A stretch of 63,453 nt of DNA from Chlamydiota bacterium. GTDB lineage: Bacteria > Chlamydiota > Chlamydiia > Chlamydiales > Parachlamydiaceae. Every line of letters begins with the position of its first letter. The stretch's first letter is position 1. The position numbers and the translations under genes were made by a program. This document shows, in pieces, positions 26,202 to 36,600 of the stretch. A model generated the notes under the pieces. The model had not been told where the DNA came from. It made no database searches and saw nothing but the letters and a program-made list of their open reading frames with translations. The DNA lies in assembly GCA_013285965.1 (NCBI GenBank), contig JABDGQ010000002.1:1-63453 (forward strand). The letters are read 5' to 3'.

Positions 26202-27089
26202 ATGATTATTGATGGCAGAAAAATCGCAGAGCAGCTTCAACTGACAATCAAAGATGATATTAAAAAAAGTGTGCAAAATGGGCAACAGCGTGCACCTTGT
26301 TTAGCAGTTATTTTAGTGGGTGCACATTCTGCTTCTACCATTTATGTTGCTCGTAAAGCACAAGCTTGTGCGGTTGTGGGAATCACTCTTATTCGACGCG
26401 ATTTATCTTCTGATATCTCACTAGAAAATTTGCTCTCTGAAATTAGCGCGCTTAATGAAAATGATGCGGTGGATGGTATTATTGTACAATTGCCTTTACC
26501 GCCACACATTAATCCTTTACATATTACACATGCCATTTCTCCAACAAAAGATGTGGATGGTTTTCATCCATATAATGTGGGCTGTATGTTGCTTGGAGAA
26601 ACTGGTGGTTTTTTGCCATGTACTCCGATGGGGGTGATGCATTTGCTCAGAGAGATAAAGCTTGATTTAACTGGCAAACATGCTGTTGTATTGGGACGAA
26701 GCAATATTGTGGGGAAACCCATGGCAGCTTTATTGATGCAACCTGCCTGGGGTGGTAATGCTACTGTCACAATTGCCAACCGCCATACAATTAACTTGCG
26801 CGCTCTTTGCCAATCGGCTGATTTACTCGTGGTAGCGGTAGGACAACCTCATTTGATTACCGCGGATATGGTAAAAGAAGGGGCAGTAGTGATCGATGTA
26901 GGCGTTAATAAAATTGTCGACCATAGTAAAAAAGAGGGATATCGCATAGTAGGCGATGTCGAATTTAGTAGTGTGGCCTCTAAATGCGCGCATATTACCC
27001 CAGTGCCTGGTGGCGTGGGTCCTATGACCATTGCCATGTTGCTAAAAAATACGCTAACTAGCTATCAACAAAAATTTAGTCAAATTTAA
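26202..27089 (+). CDS. folD: Bifunctional methylenetetrahydrofolate dehydrogenase/cyclohydrolase
   Basis: This 295-residue FolD has the catalytic Lys in STIYVARKAQAC, the PTKDVDGFHPYNVG substrate loop, the CTPMGVMHLL motif, the GRSNIVGKPMAALLM NADP-binding block and the C-terminal PVPGGVGPMTIAML signature. It interconverts 5,10-methylene-, methenyl- and 10-formyl-tetrahydrofolate in the cytosol. It starts 4 bp after glgB and precedes apbE by 41 bp, suggesting a shared transcript. Confidence 0.97.
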   Translation: MIIDGRKIAEQLQLTIKDDIKKSVQNGQQRAPCLAVILVGAHSASTIYVARKAQACAVVGITLIRRDLSSDISLENLLSEISALNENDAVDGIIVQLPLPPHINPLHITHAISPTKDVDGFHPYNVGCMLLGETGGFLPCTPMGVMHLLREIKLDLTGKHAVVLGRSNIVGKPMAALLMQPAWGGNATVTIANRHTINLRALCQSADLLVVAVGQPHLITADMVKEGAVVIDVGVNKIVDHSKKEGYRIVGDVEFSSVASKCAHITPVPGGVGPMTIAMLLKNTLTSYQQKFSQI

Positions 27090-27130
27090 TACACTTTTAT
27101 GAAATAGAATACATCCAAGATCGCAATTAA

Positions 27131-28165
27131 ATGTCCCAAATTAACAAATTAGCAACACTGGTAAAATTTTTTGCGCTAGTTTTACTTGTATTGTATGCGA
27201 GCTGTGTCCTGCTGACTGATAAGCACATCACAGAGCTTTCCGGCCAAGTTATGACGATTAATTACCGCATTCTCATTGGACAAACTCTCAGTGATAGGCA
27301 AAGACAAGCTGTGCTTGCTATTATCAATGGCACTTTCGCCGAGATTAATGCCATTTTTAATAAATGGAACCCTACCTCTGAAATAAGCCTACTTAACGCT
27401 CTACCTGCGCATATTAAACAGCCACTCTCACCAGCTCTTTATCAATTTTTGCAAAGATTAGATAGCTATGTGACCTTATCAGGAGGGAAATTCGATCCTA
27501 CGATGGAGCCATTACAACAATTATGGAAAAAATATTTAAGTAAAGGAGTTATTCCACCGGAAAATGAAATCGCACAGATACGACCTAGTATCGGTTGGCA
27601 TAATATTCACTTTGAAAATGGCTGGTTTTATAAAGATGATGATCGTACGGCGCTGGATTTAGGAGGGGTAGCCAAAGGGTTGTGTGTGGATTTAATTTTG
27701 GAAAGATTACATATGGCTGGTTATCCAAGTTTGTTTGTGGAATGGGGGGGCGAAATTAGAACTTGCGGTTATCATCCTTCAAAACGACCATGGCAAGTCT
27801 ATATCAGTCGTTTAGGAGAGCTTGACGAACAAAAAGCAATTGCGCAATTAAATTTGACCGATCAGGCTTTGGCGACTAGTGGCGATTATTTTCAGTATTG
27901 GCTAATCACTATGCCCGACAGTACTGAGCGCACTTTTTGCCATATTTTTAACCCAAAGACTCTTTGGCCTCTGGAAGTGCGGCCGGGCTCAGTGAATAGC
28001 TCAAGTATGCTTGCCCATGATTGTGTAACTGCCGATGCGTTAGCAAAAGTGCCAATGTTGTTTGATACTGTGGATGAGGCGACAGCATGGCTGCAAAAAG
28101 TACAGCAAATTTATCCAGAAGTAGCCTGTTGGATTGTGGCGCACCAAAACCAACAGGCACAATAA
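27131..28165 (+). CDS. apbE: FAD:protein FMN transferase (ApbE family)
   Basis: This 344-residue protein begins with a membrane or lipoprotein-type leader (ALVLLVLYASC, possible lipobox with Cys near residue 25). ApbE landmarks follow: KWNPTSEISLLN, GGKFDPTMEPL, DLGGVAKGLCVD, ATSGDYFQYW, HIFNPKTLWP and the metal-binding AHDCVTADALAKVPM. The family attaches FMN covalently to Thr residues of exported flavoproteins such as Na+-NQR subunits, which chlamydiae possess. It converges on the next gene with a gap of only 7 bases. Confidence 0.95.
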   Translation: MSQINKLATLVKFFALVLLVLYASCVLLTDKHITELSGQVMTINYRILIGQTLSDRQRQAVLAIINGTFAEINAIFNKWNPTSEISLLNALPAHIKQPLSPALYQFLQRLDSYVTLSGGKFDPTMEPLQQLWKKYLSKGVIPPENEIAQIRPSIGWHNIHFENGWFYKDDDRTALDLGGVAKGLCVDLILERLHMAGYPSLFVEWGGEIRTCGYHPSKRPWQVYISRLGELDEQKAIAQLNLTDQALATSGDYFQYWLITMPDSTERTFCHIFNPKTLWPLEVRPGSVNSSSMLAHDCVTADALAKVPMLFDTVDEATAWLQKVQQIYPEVACWIVAHQNQQAQ

Positions 28166-28172
28166 AATAATT

Positions 28173-29051
28173 CTAATTGATGTTGATAAATATAAAACGC
28201 AAAGCTCTTTCATTTAACCGACGTTTATCATCGCTTGAATTAATAATGCGCTGCATCAATGCATCTTTTTCAGTAAATTCTTGCAAAAATTGCATTGCAG
28301 CCATGCGTGCATGTGTAGACTCTCCTAATTTGACGTTTTTGTCAAAAATATTTATGCCTGTCACTTTTGTTTGTACACTATCACTTTGCTTGACTCGTAG
28401 TGTAGGACGATCTTTTGGTTGTACTTTATTTGGATCCAAAAGATTGAAAATTTTACTAGCTACATTATAATAGTCGATAATGTATCTTTTATACGGTTCT
28501 TTGTCCATTTTACTTGTGTCTTGCGCAAAAAAATTAATCACCCTTCCAACCCAATCAGCTAAAGTTTCGCCCTCTTTTTGCTCAAGATCTTGTAATAAAC
28601 CACGCAATTGCTCTATCTGAGCACTACTTAAACTTTCAACAGCTTGACCAACTATCTGCATACCTTGATTAGGATTAACATCTGCTAATCCCTTTTCCAC
28701 AAGTGGTGGTAGTGTGGGGGCAGTGCTCAGTTTTGTGTTTATGAGGTCAAGTTCTACATCTAATTTTAAGAGATCACATTTCTTAAAAGTTGTAAAAATT
28801 TCACTTAAATTGAGGAAATTAAATAAACGTACTAACCATTTTTCATTATGATGTTGTGCTTTTGTTATGATAAACTCTAAATTATATTTTAAAGCTTCTA
28901 AATCATCATTTTTTTTAGTATCTCTAAAGGTAGTCGAATTTTTAGCTACAAAATCGGTAATAGCAACTATCCCATCTTTTTTTTCTGATTCAATACCTAA
29001 GTGTTCACCTTGAATAACGAAAAATTGATGAGGTTGAATTTTGCAATTCAT
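28173..29051 (-). CDS. Hypothetical helical protein
   Basis: This 292-residue protein starts at ATG 29051 (MNCKIQPHQ) behind GGAG; the in-frame ATG 12 bases upstream overlaps that site and is less likely. It is predominantly helical and charged, with a Leu-rich, coiled-coil-like stretch near residues 150-190 (SLSSAQIEQLRGLLQDLEQK) and no membrane helix or signal peptide. No family was recognised. It is a single gene facing apbE on one side and diverging from 29300-29983 on the other. Confidence 0.6.
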   Translation of the reverse strand: MNCKIQPHQFFVIQGEHLGIESEKKDGIVAITDFVAKNSTTFRDTKKNDDLEALKYNLEFIITKAQHHNEKWLVRLFNFLNLSEIFTTFKKCDLLKLDVELDLINTKLSTAPTLPPLVEKGLADVNPNQGMQIVGQAVESLSSAQIEQLRGLLQDLEQKEGETLADWVGRVINFFAQDTSKMDKEPYKRYIIDYYNVASKIFNLLDPNKVQPKDRPTLRVKQSDSVQTKVTGINIFDKNVKLGESTHARMAAMQFLQEFTEKDALMQRIINSSDDKRRLNERALRFIFININ

Positions 29052-29114
29052 ATTTATCTCCATATTAGTTATTAATAAATAGCTTGGAGTAATAATATAA
29101 TAATCAAAATTTAT

Positions 29115-29240
29115 AGTCTATTCTAAATATTTTTTATAGGTTTAGTTGTCTTTATAAGTTTAAAAATGGCATTTTTGGCCCTATGTTTTCGTTCAAATTA
29201 AAAAAACTTGTAAAATATGGATTTATAGGTAGAATAGACT
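29115..29240. repeat. 11-bp inverted repeat flanking 104 bp between divergent genes
   Basis: AGTCTATTCTA (29115-29125) and TAGAATAGACT (29230-29240) are perfect reverse complements in the 248-bp divergent intergenic region. This may be a small transposable remnant or paired operator-like sites. No second full copy was noticed in the window. Confidence 0.4.
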
Positions 29241-29299
29241 GTTCAGGTGCTTAAGATTCATTTCATTATAATGTTTAGAAAGAAGTAAAGGTGAAAAAT

Positions 29300-29983
29300 A
29301 TGTATAAAGATGCCACTTACAAGCAAAAATTCTCAGATTTAGATCCGTTTCTACCATCGATTGTGGATTCGATAAAAAAAGATTTAAAAAATGAGCATCT
29401 TAAAAAAGATCCGCAATTTATTAAATTATTTTGCTCTAATCAAAACATTAATAAACTTAGCGCTGATGAATTATGTCTAGCTTATCGCCAAGCTTTAAAA
29501 GAAGCAGAACGAGCAGAAGATTTAGGCGAATTTATGGCGGCGCGTTGGCTTTTAAAGCATAGTGAAATGTATGAATTCTTTGAAAAGGAGCTCTCACAAT
29601 TAGCCAACGATTTTACTACCTTAAATGAAATCGAGGCCAAAGATGCGCAGCAAATCATCGATAAATCGATTGCCGAATTTAATGCACTTGATACCTACTT
29701 ATTTGCTGTTTTAAATTCTGTGGTGTTCCCAGCACAACATTTTGTAGCCTTAAAAGAAAAAGCAGTGCAATCGCTCAAAATGCAAAGCACTGAACATGAA
29801 AATCAACTAAAAGCTGCACAGGCCCACAAGATCAATCAAAACTGGGAGCTTGAAATGGCCCGTATGAAAGATAAGTATGAGAAAAAATTAGCTGGCTTAC
29901 AAAAAAAATATACAATTGATATTGAAGCTTTAAAAAAACAAAACAGTGCTTTACAACGTAAATTACGGACCTCTGCCGACTAA
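29300..29983 (+). CDS. Conserved hypothetical coiled-coil protein upstream of tadA
   Basis: This 227-residue protein starts at ATG 29300, placed six bases behind AAGGTG. A GTG nine bases upstream is rejected because it overlaps that site. Residues 1-110 are helical and charged (KEAERAEDLGEFMAARWLL), and the last 70 residues are a strong coiled coil (EMARMKDKYEKKLAGLQKKY, then KKQNSALQRKL). It overlaps tadA by one base (TAATG). From memory, C. trachomatis has a hypothetical gene (CT845) beside its tadA-like CT844, so this may be a conserved chlamydial pair. No function is known to me. Confidence 0.7.
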   Translation: MYKDATYKQKFSDLDPFLPSIVDSIKKDLKNEHLKKDPQFIKLFCSNQNINKLSADELCLAYRQALKEAERAEDLGEFMAARWLLKHSEMYEFFEKELSQLANDFTTLNEIEAKDAQQIIDKSIAEFNALDTYLFAVLNSVVFPAQHFVALKEKAVQSLKMQSTEHENQLKAAQAHKINQNWELEMARMKDKYEKKLAGLQKKYTIDIEALKKQNSALQRKLRTSAD

Positions 29984-30477
29984 TGAAATTTCCTTTTCAT
30001 GTTATTCCACAAAATAATGATGAAGTGTTCATGTTAGAGGCGTTAAAAGAAGCTTGGAAAGCTTTTCTAGCTAATGAAGTCCCCATCGGAGCAGTACTTG
30101 TAAAAAATGGGGGCATAGTAGCCAAAGGCTTTAATCAAGTAGAAATGTTACAAGACGCCACAGCCCATGCTGAAATGCTCTGTTTAACAGCTGGAGAGGC
30201 TAGCGTTGGCAATTGGCGCTTAACTGATATGATATTATATTGCACTATGGAGCCTTGTAGCATGTGTGCTGGTGCTATGTTTTTAACGCGTATTAAAAAA
30301 CTTGTTTGGGGGGCGCCAGATTTGCGCCATGGTGCTAACGGTAGCTGGGTCGATTTATTTAAAAATCGGCACGCCATTCATCAAATCGAAGTACAACCAT
30401 ATGTTTTACAAGAACCATGCGCTTTGATTTTGCGAGACTTCTTCCAAATGCAAAGAAATAAGAAAGTTAACCAATAA
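29983..30477 (+). CDS. tadA: tRNA-specific adenosine deaminase
   Basis: This 164-residue zinc deaminase has the HAE motif (H62, E64) and the PCSMC zinc ligands (C92, C95), plus VPIGAVLVKNGGIVAKGFN and DLRHGANGS typical of TadA. It converts A34 to inosine in tRNA-Arg(ACG). The start codon overlaps the stop of the coiled-coil gene. A 112-bp AT-rich gap separates it from the next gene. Confidence 0.93.
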   Translation: MKFPFHVIPQNNDEVFMLEALKEAWKAFLANEVPIGAVLVKNGGIVAKGFNQVEMLQDATAHAEMLCLTAGEASVGNWRLTDMILYCTMEPCSMCAGAMFLTRIKKLVWGAPDLRHGANGSWVDLFKNRHAIHQIEVQPYVLQEPCALILRDFFQMQRNKKVNQ

Positions 30478-30589
30478 AATCAAAATCCATATTTAATATA
30501 AATAATTATTATATTTATATCATAATAATTTCATCTTTGTAATAATTACTAATAGGAAGAGATTAGTATTTGTTACAAGGAGGTTTGTC

Positions 30590-32776
30590 ATGGGAAGCCA
30601 AGCACAAGCGTTTTCCGTTGTTGAAGCCATCCAAGAAATGGAAACGATATCAAACCTAGCCACCGATAATTTAGCTAATAATGCAGTGCTAACGCCACCC
30701 ATCAATACTCCTTCAGCAGCTGTTTCTACAAAAAGCAAATTTGATCCTACTCGGGATCAATCGACTGTTGTTAATATAGTAAAAAACACCTTTCAAAAGA
30801 TTCATCATTACATAAAAAGTTTCTATCAAAACGCTAACTTAGTGATTGATGAAAGGCAGCTAAGTAAAATTAAAACGATTATGGGATTGACCGATCAAGC
30901 GGTTAAAAAACTAGATCGTTGTACAGGTTTATTCTATCAGCATCAAAATAATATTAATGAATTAGAAGAATATCGAGAATTACAACACTCTTATCAAAAA
31001 ATGCTCGATCAGAGTGGCCATAAAGTAAGGATAAATAGCGATATAAAATTGTTAGAATCTAAGTTGGATTCTGGCGATGAGTCTGCTCGTAGCATCGATG
31101 ATTTTTCTTTGGATATTAACGATATCAAAAAAGATAAAGATTACGAATTATTGTTGATTCGGCGTGAGAATGGAGCACACTTTTTTAATCCCCATTTATT
31201 GCATGACCTTAAAATGATTTGTAATTTCGAAATAGTGTGGAATGAACGTTCGCAAATTCAATCATTTGATACGGCATGGCAGGCTTGGCAAGATCGCGTT
31301 TTTCGTGCCTATGGTCGTACTATTTTAAAAGCACTTGGCCATCGCCTAAACCTTTTTTGGCATGAAGCGCACAAAGTACATGATCATATATTGGTGACAT
31401 TGGTTAGTAAGGCTTTATTAGCCTTGATGATGAGTACCTATGAACATCAATACACAGAAAATGTAGTGCAAAATAAAAGCAGTGCCGACTACTTTAGAGA
31501 TTTTCAATTCTTTTTGCGCAATGCTTTGCAAACAAATGTGTACCAGCAATATCTGACCTATGCGGCAAATACACGGCATGAATGGATTTTACAATTAATT
31601 GATTTATTGCATGTGATTTGCCGCACTATTTATCTTAATTTACAACTTTCTGCAGATAGTGTAAAAACCATTTCAGGATGGCTAAAAGAGGCTTATGAGG
31701 GCAGACACAGACACTTGCGTAAAACAAATACTGCCCTGGACTCTTTCAAATTAAGCAACAAATTAGCTGATGATTATCATTTATTTACAAATTTTTTGAA
31801 TGGATGGTGTGATAATTCTTTTATGAAATTTTTAAAAACTTTTCAACAACCATTACCAAGTTTTGATTCGATCTTACAAGGCAATCTACCTCATCAGTTG
31901 TTTACCATTTGTTTGCCTAATAAACGTTATAATGTAATTAGGCAACCCAGCCCTATTAAACAACAATATATTCATAAAGCCACCATTAACGAAGAATTCC
32001 GCGACTTTATTTTATATTCAGCGCAAAAAAAAGATAAAAGTTCTCATTTGTTGATTAATTTACAAAACATTAATGATTGGCGGACACAGGCTAGATGCCA
32101 AGCTTTAAATGATTTGCAAAAGCGACCCGACTTAGAAGAAGCTCTCCAAGTAGTTAGTTTTGCCCTGGATAATGATTTTTATCAACAAAGTAACTTGCAT
32201 GCACATAGTCATCATGCCTCAGCCTTTAAAAAGGAATTTAAACATAGATTACTTTCCTCAAAAGATGGTTATTTTTTCCCACAAACGATCGTACGCTCAG
32301 AATTAGAAGAGTTTATTGATAATACATTTGATGTATTGCATCGTTTGTTTTTTCATCATAAAAATGTTTTATCAAAAGATAACAGAATAGTTTTTATTGA
32401 TTTGTTTCATTTGTTTTTAGAGCTTAAATGTATCGAATGGTTACAACCTGATTCCTTAAGTTTTAGCTGTAAAGATGGAATTGATGCTGGCGAGGTAAAT
32501 AGCGTGGCTTTATTTGTGCTATTAAATTTACTTAACAATCAATCTATAAATTCTCATGAATTAGAATATATTACGGCCATGTTATATGGTCCGAGTTTAT
32601 TGATTCGGGCCCGTTGTGTAGAGGAAGTTGTTTTTGGTCGCATGATTAATCTTATTAAGATGGTCGAAAATGTGTGTCTTGAATTTGGTGCAGAAAATTT
32701 TGCTAAGTTGTTGCATGGCTCTTGTATGTATATTTTTAAAACTCCAGTACTGCATGCTACTTTGCTCTATAAATAA
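30590..32776 (+). CDS. Large hypothetical protein, candidate secreted effector
   Basis: This 728-residue protein starts at ATG 30590 behind a strong GGAGG. The N-terminal 60 residues are Ser/Thr/Asn/Pro-rich without a signal peptide, as in many type III substrates. The rest is helical and rich in His, Gln and Asn (HLLHDLKMICNFEIVW, HRLNLFWHEAHKVHDHIL, LHAHSHHASAFKKEFKHRL). No transmembrane helix is confident and no enzymatic motif was found. It is not recognised beyond the likely chlamydial lineage. It precedes the small membrane protein at 32830 on the same strand. Confidence 0.65.
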   Translation: MGSQAQAFSVVEAIQEMETISNLATDNLANNAVLTPPINTPSAAVSTKSKFDPTRDQSTVVNIVKNTFQKIHHYIKSFYQNANLVIDERQLSKIKTIMGLTDQAVKKLDRCTGLFYQHQNNINELEEYRELQHSYQKMLDQSGHKVRINSDIKLLESKLDSGDESARSIDDFSLDINDIKKDKDYELLLIRRENGAHFFNPHLLHDLKMICNFEIVWNERSQIQSFDTAWQAWQDRVFRAYGRTILKALGHRLNLFWHEAHKVHDHILVTLVSKALLALMMSTYEHQYTENVVQNKSSADYFRDFQFFLRNALQTNVYQQYLTYAANTRHEWILQLIDLLHVICRTIYLNLQLSADSVKTISGWLKEAYEGRHRHLRKTNTALDSFKLSNKLADDYHLFTNFLNGWCDNSFMKFLKTFQQPLPSFDSILQGNLPHQLFTICLPNKRYNVIRQPSPIKQQYIHKATINEEFRDFILYSAQKKDKSSHLLINLQNINDWRTQARCQALNDLQKRPDLEEALQVVSFALDNDFYQQSNLHAHSHHASAFKKEFKHRLLSSKDGYFFPQTIVRSELEEFIDNTFDVLHRLFFHHKNVLSKDNRIVFIDLFHLFLELKCIEWLQPDSLSFSCKDGIDAGEVNSVALFVLLNLLNNQSINSHELEYITAMLYGPSLLIRARCVEEVVFGRMINLIKMVENVCLEFGAENFAKLLHGSCMYIFKTPVLHATLLYK

Positions 32777-32829
32777 AAAGCATTTAATGATATAATACTT
32801 AAATTAAATGCTATAAGTGGAGATATTCT

Positions 32830-33414
32830 ATGCAGTTTAATAGTTTTCATACAATTCCAGCTGATGCCAAATTTTGCTTTGATTACTTAAGTTGTGTTTT
32901 CACTATCGCACCAGCGCCAGACAAACCAGAATATGAAGTATTAGAATCATATAGCTTTGGAGTCGGAGTTGATGATCGAAAAGGTGACCTGTTTGTAGGT
33001 CGACTCGTACGCTTAATTTCTGCATGCGGATTGACATTGATAATTAGCAAATTTGCTTTAGATATCTTTACTAATCAAATGAATTTCAGTAAATTTATAG
33101 CGTCGGCAGTCTACAGCCTTGTATTTAACGATGGTTATGTGGCCTCTAATAATTTTGCAAATTATTATCAACAATACTGTACTGAATGGACACAATATTT
33201 AGATACGCGAGGGGATCGCATAAAGCAAAGAGTGGATAGTGAATCAATATTTGATACTGAAACTGACAAAGACATCATTACCAAGAAAGTTAGCGAACGA
33301 TTAGACCAAGAAGCTTATGAAAGGCTTCGGGACGGTGCGATCAATACGATATTCAAATCAACTTTTTCTAAAGCGTTTGTTGATTTTATGGATAATTGTC
33401 TTCCGATTAACTGA
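32830..33414 (+). CDS. Hypothetical membrane-associated protein (paralogue of 2204-2563)
   Basis: This 194-residue protein starts at ATG 32830 behind GGAG. Residues about 57-78 (LVRLISACGLTLIISKFALDIF) and 86-98 (FSKFIASAVYSLVF) are hydrophobic and run into the motif FNDGYVASNNFANYY. The same layout occurs in the smaller protein at 2204-2563. The last 60 residues are charged helices (ITKKVSERLDQEAYERLRDG). No known family was recognised. The 258 bp after it are AT-rich with a 14-base T-run near 33505 and no other feature seen. Confidence 0.6.
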   Translation: MQFNSFHTIPADAKFCFDYLSCVFTIAPAPDKPEYEVLESYSFGVGVDDRKGDLFVGRLVRLISACGLTLIISKFALDIFTNQMNFSKFIASAVYSLVFNDGYVASNNFANYYQQYCTEWTQYLDTRGDRIKQRVDSESIFDTETDKDIITKKVSERLDQEAYERLRDGAINTIFKSTFSKAFVDFMDNCLPIN

Positions 33415-33672
33415 TTTGTCTCTCCAGATCTGAAAAGCTAAAACTACCTTGATGTGTATTTATCTTCTTGCCTCCTTTGTGTTGAAATTTTGAGAATCGA
33501 TTTGATTTTTTTTTTTTTCTAATCTAGACTGTACATATCCTCATGTTTTTGAAAACCCACTCACCGTTTAGTATTTATTGAACCTCCTCTCGCCATTCCG
33601 TACTAATAAATTCTGTCGTAAAATCTAAAGTCATTAATTGTCCTTTGTTTCACTTCAAATTTCGAGTTTTAT

Positions 33673-36600
33673 ATGTCATTTCGCTCTCTTAAATACACTG
33701 TAGTTATCGGATTGTTGAGCATTATTTTGTTAATCGCTCTATTGCCTTCCATAATAAGTTCTGAGTGGGGGAGTCGGCAGCTATTGAATTTGATCAACCG
33801 CAATATTAGTGGAAAATTACAAATTCAAGACATTGATATACGCTGGGGCCATGGACAAAAAATGGAAGGCCTTTTGTTGAAAGATCCAGATGGAAGATCT
33901 GTAATTGGTATTGATAAACTTTTGATAGATGCTACCCTTTGGCAGTTATTAAATAAACATTACACTGATATCGTTTCAAGCCAAATTGAGGGGTTAAACG
34001 CTGCTATAATTATTAATCAAGATGGAGAAAATAATTTACAGCAAGCCCTTGGTATAAAAGCAGTAAAACAGAAAGCTTACATGCCCCCATCTACCATTAT
34101 TTTATCAGAAGTTAATGCCCAGATGGGAGCAACTGAGGGGCAAAGTAAACTATTTAAAATTCACCTGCAAGGAAAAACTCGTCAAGAAGATCTGGCCGGC
34201 TCATTTGAGCTAGATGCACAAATGCCTGCTCCTCTAACATTGGATGTGTCTAGTCTGAGTGAAGATTATTTAAGTGCAGCCACTATCCATGGCAATTTTG
34301 TCAATTTTCCTTTGGAATTAGTGGATAGTTATTTAGCTTTGCGCGATCCCAGTTTATCTGGAGTGGTACGCGCTTTTCTGGGGGAGCGTTTGAATCTAAT
34401 AATCGATAGCGTTCCTCTAGCAGAGAGTGTTTTATTAGATAGTAAGTCAAAAGATAGTAATTCAAAATTGCAGGGTTTGACGGTAAATTTTCAGGCTAGC
34501 TCGCCACAGCTTGATGGTGTTGGAAAAGCTATTATTTCGCAAAATACTCTTTTTATAAAAGAACCGGCAATATTCCATCTTAAACTCGATGCAAATCCCC
34601 TGAACACATTTTTGCCTAGCCCCGTCGTATTACATAACAGTGCACCACTGACAATGACACTTAGCAATTTTGCCGCGCCATTGACATTTTTTATGGAAAA
34701 TGGTGAAAGTGATCCGCAACAGTTTTTAATGGATGTGCAATTACAGTTACCAATCGCTAAATTAGATTTTTATGCGACTGATAATCTTATAATAGAGCCG
34801 TTTAACTTTGCCTTGCGTACCGCAGCATCAGATGCTGCCATAAATTGGCAGGCCAATGCACAGCTAAAGCAAAAAAATTATAGTGAACCTATTGAAGTAA
34901 AATTACAAGGCTCCATAGATAAAGCAAAAAATATTTTTGAATTTTTTAAAGCGCAACTACCCAGTTTACAATCTTCTTTACAACTCTCGCACCTTCCGCT
35001 AACCCTTTTTATTCCACAATCAAATAATGGCGTAATACTTGAGAGTATCAGTGCCCCTTTAAATATTTTAGCGCAAATCAAACCCATAAGAGACGCCTGG
35101 CAATTGACAGTAGCTGCTCATAGTTTGCAACTATCCTTGCCACCGACTATTTTGCGCTTTGAAAAAGGAGTGTTGAGTGCCGAAAAACCTTTTATTATTA
35201 GTTGGGAAGGCCATAAAAATGTGTTGCAACAAATAACGCAAGATGAAAAATTAGAGCTATCTTCTCCATTAGCAATTGCTTTAGAAATTAAAAAACTATT
35301 TTTACAAGTATCTCCTGCATTAGCCTACTCGCTTGAAAGTGAAGCGACAATCAAAGTGTTAGAATTCCCATCGTTGCTCTCTTTTGGGAAATTGCAGCTA
35401 AAAAATTTAAATTTGTATCTGGATGGGCCAAATGCTACAACGGCTGTTTCTAAAATCAAAGCTCAAGTAACATTACTGACAAATATGGGGGCGCCACATC
35501 CTTTATTGAATGTTCCACTTGAGTTAGCGCAAACTTCGCATTGGAAGTATGATTTGGCAAACCAAGTTGTGGAGATGCCAGACGGTGCGCTAAGTTTATT
35601 TAATAGCAGTGGTGACAGCTTGGAGATGGCGATTGAATATAGGCAGGACGGACTTATCACCCTTATTCGCCCTGCTCGCCTTAGTTACAACCTTACTCCT
35701 CATACTTTAAAACTACTAAGCATATTTTTTGATCGACCGTTGCCAAAAATACATTCCAATAGTCGTTGTAATTTGACTGTCGAGGAGCTTTCTTCATTTC
35801 AATGGAACAATACTACTATCGAATCTCTGCACGCAAAGGGTAATTTAAATATTGATCGAGTCGAATTGATTAGTGATTCTAGTACTGGCAAACTCTTGCC
35901 TATATTAGAAAATATTAGCTTACCTTGGGTATTTGATGCGCCGGCCAATACTTTTTCTATTAATATAGTCGGTTATGGGCATTCTAATATCACAATCAAA
36001 CCAAGTAAGATATCTGCACGCTTTATGGTTAAAGATTGGTTAGAAGAAGGTAAGTATGATTTTTCAAAAGCGATTATTGATGTGCACGCCAATTTATTTC
36101 GCTTGCCCACATCTGTGATTAGTACCCTTATAGCTCAGCCAGATTTGAGTGCTATTTTTGGCCCCTATATGGATGGAGAATTAATATCTTTAATTCATTT
36201 AGGCTCACAGAAGCCTAGTTTTTGTGATTTAGGAATCGATAGTGCTAATCTACATATTCGCACACGTATGCAGTATGCAAATAATACTATTGGACTATTC
36301 AATCCGCCAAAGCCTGTGGAAGTGCGCTTTACAATGACTCAAGAAGGATACAAACAATGCAAAGAGTTGTTGCAAATCAATGATGAGCGAGTTCTGGCTA
36401 ATGCCCTTACTATGAATGGCCGTATTAATGAATTATACTTACCCCTCAATGATTTAGCTAATGGTAAAATTGATGCTCAGTTGACGATTGAAGAATTAAA
36501 CTGGGCTGGTAGGGCTAAGTTTAATGGAGTGTTGAATGCTACTATAAAAAATCCTACTAACTTAGTAGATGGTTTGAATGTCGATCTTAAATTTTCCTCC

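Noticed and set aside
33415-33672. Possible small gene or RNA around a 14-base T-run
   Set aside because: No convincing frame, hairpin or ribosome binding site was seen; the T-run is not preceded by a stable stem.
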